A stretch of DNA of 46,403 nucleotides from Planctomycetia bacterium (GTDB taxonomy: Bacteria; Planctomycetota; Phycisphaerae; Phycisphaerales; SM1A02), in the NCBI GenBank assembly GCA_005792145.1, contig SXSS01000078.1, forward strand, positions 1-46,403, read 5' to 3'. Positions 42,833 to 46,403 of the stretch are shown one piece after another. The position numbers were made by a program, and so were the translations under genes. The notes under the pieces were generated by a model. It saw only the letters and a list, made by a program, of their open reading frames with translations, was not told the DNA's origin and searched no databases. Every line of letters starts with the position of its first letter. The stretch's first letter is position 1.

Positions 42833-43528
42833 ATGAAGGATGGCAATCCGCAAATGTTCGCAAAGTATGGTTCTCCCAGCGGCAAACTCTTTGTGAAGAT
42901 TTGCGGAATTCGTGATGCGCAAACCGCGAAGGTGTGCGCCGATGCTGGAGCAGATGCGCTTGGATTTGTTTTGGCATCAGGAAGTCCAAGAAGTATCTCA
43001 GTTTTGGATGCATGCGAGATTCACTCGACACTTGCGAAAACGATCGCGTGCATCGCTGTCGTTCGCAATCTTGCTGAAGATGACGGCACGCTTTCGCAAT
43101 GGAATGGTGGCGTTCAGTATCACGGTGAAGAGTCAATCGAATTTGTGCGACGCTCTGCACTCCCAAAGAGGTTGATCATCAAAGCACTCAGCGGAAATGT
43201 GCAGGCGATTCATAAATGGGACGCAGTGCCAGAAGTCGATGCGATCTTGGTTGATGGCTCTGTTGCCGGCAGCGGACAAACCCACGACGCAGCGTGGCTG
43301 GAACAATTGGCGGCGCTGCGACCGAAGCTTCAAAAACCGCTGATTTTAGCTGGTGGATTGACGCCAGAAAATGTTGGCGCTGCGATCAAACTCGTGCAAC
43401 CAGCAGGCGTCGATGTTTCAAGCGGAGTCGAAAGCGCGCGAGGCGTGAAAGATGAAGGGCTCATTCGAGCATTCATCGCAGCCGCACGCGAAGCACACAA
43501 TTCTTCAGCGACCAACCGAGGCGACTGA
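42833..43528 (+). CDS. trpF: Phosphoribosylanthranilate isomerase
   Basis: This 231-residue TIM-barrel enzyme converts phosphoribosylanthranilate to the ribulose phosphate in tryptophan synthesis. The signature KICGIRDAQTA contains the catalytic Cys, and DALGFVLASGSPRSIS and VQYHGEESIEFV (usually QLHG) follow. AILVDGSVAGSGQTHDAAWL carries the catalytic Asp. LILAGGLTPENVGAAI and GVDVSSGVESARGVKD form the phosphate-binding end. The GGTG of the usual phosphate loop reads AGSG here. The gene stands alone without other trp genes and probably shares a transcript with the rhomboid gene upstream. Its 3' end overlaps the opposite RdgC-like gene by 24 bases. Confidence 0.94.
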   Translation: MKDGNPQMFAKYGSPSGKLFVKICGIRDAQTAKVCADAGADALGFVLASGSPRSISVLDACEIHSTLAKTIACIAVVRNLAEDDGTLSQWNGGVQYHGEESIEFVRRSALPKRLIIKALSGNVQAIHKWDAVPEVDAILVDGSVAGSGQTHDAAWLEQLAALRPKLQKPLILAGGLTPENVGAAIKLVQPAGVDVSSGVESARGVKDEGLIRAFIAAAREAHNSSATNRGD

Positions 43529-44761
43529 TTTGGACAGACGGCCAGCGGCGCGATCACGAATCCATTCGCTCATATTCGTTCGTTGACTCTTCCATCCGTT
43601 GCCGAGTCGATCGGCAAGAAATGCGCGGTACATTCCAAGGAATGTTCGGTCGAAAAGAATTACGCTGTTGATTCTTTCTTCGATCGCCTCGCGTTCTGAT
43701 GCGGGACGATCTTGTGACTTGGGTAGTGCCAGACCACTGACAGTCAATCGATCACCTTGAACTGTGCAGCGCCACTGCTGACCTTCTGCGGCCAAGGTCA
43801 ATCCCATACGTCTGGGCATTTTTCCACTTTGCAGTGCGCGCGCGGCCTCTGGAGATCGAGTCGGCGCATCACCGCGCAGGCTGATGCCACCAGTGACTCC
43901 CCAAGCGCATTCGAGATCGAGCACCCGTTCAGCGACGAGAGCGACTTCGGTTGTTTCGGTGGAAGGACCGCCAATTTCGACTACCCCTTCGCCACATTCG
44001 CACTTCCACCAAAGCCACAATAAGAAGACATTCCCGAAAAAATCCAGCGGATCCCCCGCTGCCCAAGATGGTTCTGGAAATTCGCCAATCTTGCGTGGAG
44101 CGCCTTCATCATCAGTTGCCACTTGCGCTGGCGGTGCGACGAACGCATCAAGATGCGCATCTTGCAGATTGCGTGCATGTCCGAGCGCGGCTGCTTCGAG
44201 GACAGCGCGACGACCAGCGGCTTGCCGCTCGATCAAGCAATCAAATGTTTCTTGCATCAATCCTTTGAGTTGATTGAAAGGAATTTCTGCATCGACTGGA
44301 GCAAAGACAACGCGGCCTTCAAGATCCCAAAGCACAGGGCGCTCGGCAATTCTCCGCCAGCGACCTTCGCCAATTTCTTGCATACATCGTTGTTCACTTT
44401 GATCCTTCGCCTCCATTCGATCCGCGCGCGAAAGTCCACGATCAGGAGATCCACCACGCATTTCGTCTTCGGCCATCGCGCGGTATGCGCGCTTCAACGC
44501 TGGAGGGACTGCAACTGTGTCGGTACGCATCGCCGCCAACAGCGCACCCGAAAAACTATTTGACTCGTGCGAAAAATCCATGTCGAAAACATGTCGACCG
44601 GCGATCCATCCGCTGGTGACGGGCGAGCCATTCCCAGCGGCATCAGGGCGAATGCAATTCTTGTTGAGTTTCTTGAGTATCGACTGATCAACATCGGTGG
44701 GTGATTGACCAGATCCAACGGCGCAGCGCGCGTACGAAATGACTCCGTGACGAAAGGGCAT
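43505..44761 (-). CDS. RdgC-like recombination-associated protein
   Basis: The 418-residue product matches the layout of the long RdgC-like proteins seen in Myxococcota and relatives. It starts MPFRHGVISYARCAV and has GWIAGRHVFDMDF, then a Ser/Arg-rich LSRADRMEAKDQSEQR segment. Next come RPVLWDLEGRVVFAPVDAEIPFNQLKGLMQETF, then FLLWLWWKCECGEG, and SPEAARALQSGKMPRRMGLTLAA with WRCTVQGDRLTVSGLALP. In E. coli RdgC is a ring-shaped DNA-binding protein that limits RecA. Assignment rests on pattern memory, so it is not certain. The ATG at 44761 has a GAGGA element about 11 bases ahead. The gene is convergent with trpF and divergent from enolase. Confidence 0.6.
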   Translation of the reverse strand: MPFRHGVISYARCAVGSGQSPTDVDQSILKKLNKNCIRPDAAGNGSPVTSGWIAGRHVFDMDFSHESNSFSGALLAAMRTDTVAVPPALKRAYRAMAEDEMRGGSPDRGLSRADRMEAKDQSEQRCMQEIGEGRWRRIAERPVLWDLEGRVVFAPVDAEIPFNQLKGLMQETFDCLIERQAAGRRAVLEAAALGHARNLQDAHLDAFVAPPAQVATDDEGAPRKIGEFPEPSWAAGDPLDFFGNVFLLWLWWKCECGEGVVEIGGPSTETTEVALVAERVLDLECAWGVTGGISLRGDAPTRSPEAARALQSGKMPRRMGLTLAAEGQQWRCTVQGDRLTVSGLALPKSQDRPASEREAIEERINSVILFDRTFLGMYRAFLADRLGNGWKSQRTNMSEWIRDRAAGRLSKSVASVGR

Positions 44762-46252
<1,491 letters not shown>

Positions 46253-46268
46253 GATCAGAAGCAGCTCT

Positions 46269-46403
46269 TTACGCGTGACTCTTTGACGCGATTGATTGCA
46301 AAGAAGTCTTCAAAGCAAACGTCCGCTTTTCCCGCTCAACTTGCAAGAGGCGATCCCAGTTGGCGCCGGCGTCGGACCGACTCCGCTCGCGGTGCCAGAG
46401 ATG
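46269..46403 (-). CDS. Possible C-terminal fragment of a gene continuing past the right edge
   Basis: An open frame of 44 codons ends with TAA at 46269-46271 and stays open to the window edge. It reads HLWHRERSRSDAGANWDRLL and continues to QSIASKSHA. It would lie tail-to-tail with enolase, 16 bases apart, as other gene pairs here do. I do not recognise the protein, and one of the plus-strand frames is also open. Low confidence. Confidence 0.3.
   Translation of the reverse strand, partial: HLWHRERSRSDAGANWDRLLQVEREKRTFALKTSLQSIASKSHA

Overview
The window reads as a bacterial chromosome segment of roughly even base composition, almost fully coding on both strands, with short or overlapping gene junctions. 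Protein content suggests a planctomycete, probably Phycisphaerae-like. The evidence is tandem SPFH genes next to an ABC-2 exporter, secreted FG-GAP proteins, a PDZ-less exported trypsin-like protease, exported ClpP-fold proteins and a CHASE2 cyclase beside a FecR protein. This placement is inferred from gene style, not from a marker gene. I see no rRNA, tRNA, CRISPR, insertion sequence or phage integrase, and no gene-free stretch above 300 bases.

Layout. (1) 1-9876, minus strand: a tightly packed set of three SPFH (HflK/HflC-type) proteins, an ABC-2 ATPase, its permease, a membrane-anchored protein of unknown function, and the first 51 codons of a fumarylacetoacetate-hydrolase-family enzyme that runs off the left edge. 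(2) 10008-13482: a second ABC-2-type permease (plus), then two tandem exported ClpP/NfeD-fold paralogues (minus), one with a plausible Ser/Lys dyad and one that has lost the serine. (3) 13580-17046, minus: TIM-barrel protein, cytidylate kinase, acyltransferase and CCA-adding enzyme, joined by start/stop overlaps. (4) 17124-22975, plus: gcvH, a LolD/MacB-type ABC ATPase, its large FtsX-type permease, and uvrB. (5) 23021-28325: a secreted protein of unknown function and a trypsin-like protease (minus), divergent from a secreted FG-GAP repeat protein (plus). (6) 28338-39755: a GAF-SpoIIE phosphatase (plus) meets tail-to-tail a four-gene minus-strand cluster: outer-membrane barrel, lipoprotein, a 1719-residue FecR-domain protein with an enormous alanine-rich helical region, and a CHASE2 class III adenylate cyclase. 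(7) 39791-46403: mostly housekeeping genes, namely an MBL-fold hydrolase, citrate synthase, rhomboid-TPR protease, trpF, an RdgC-like protein and enolase, plus a possible gene fragment at the right edge.

The best candidate for an undescribed system is region 6. Its parts span the envelope in order: a barrel in the outer membrane, a lipoprotein, a very long periplasmic Ala-rich FecR protein, and an inner-membrane sensor whose cytoplasmic domain keeps every residue expected for making cAMP. A SpoIIE-type phosphatase lies directly beside it. I infer a trans-envelope sensing chain. The second candidate is the triple-SPFH plus ABC exporter operon of region 1. The third is the active/inactive ClpP-fold pair of region 2. 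Coordinates use the start codons I judged best; alternatives are given in the entries.
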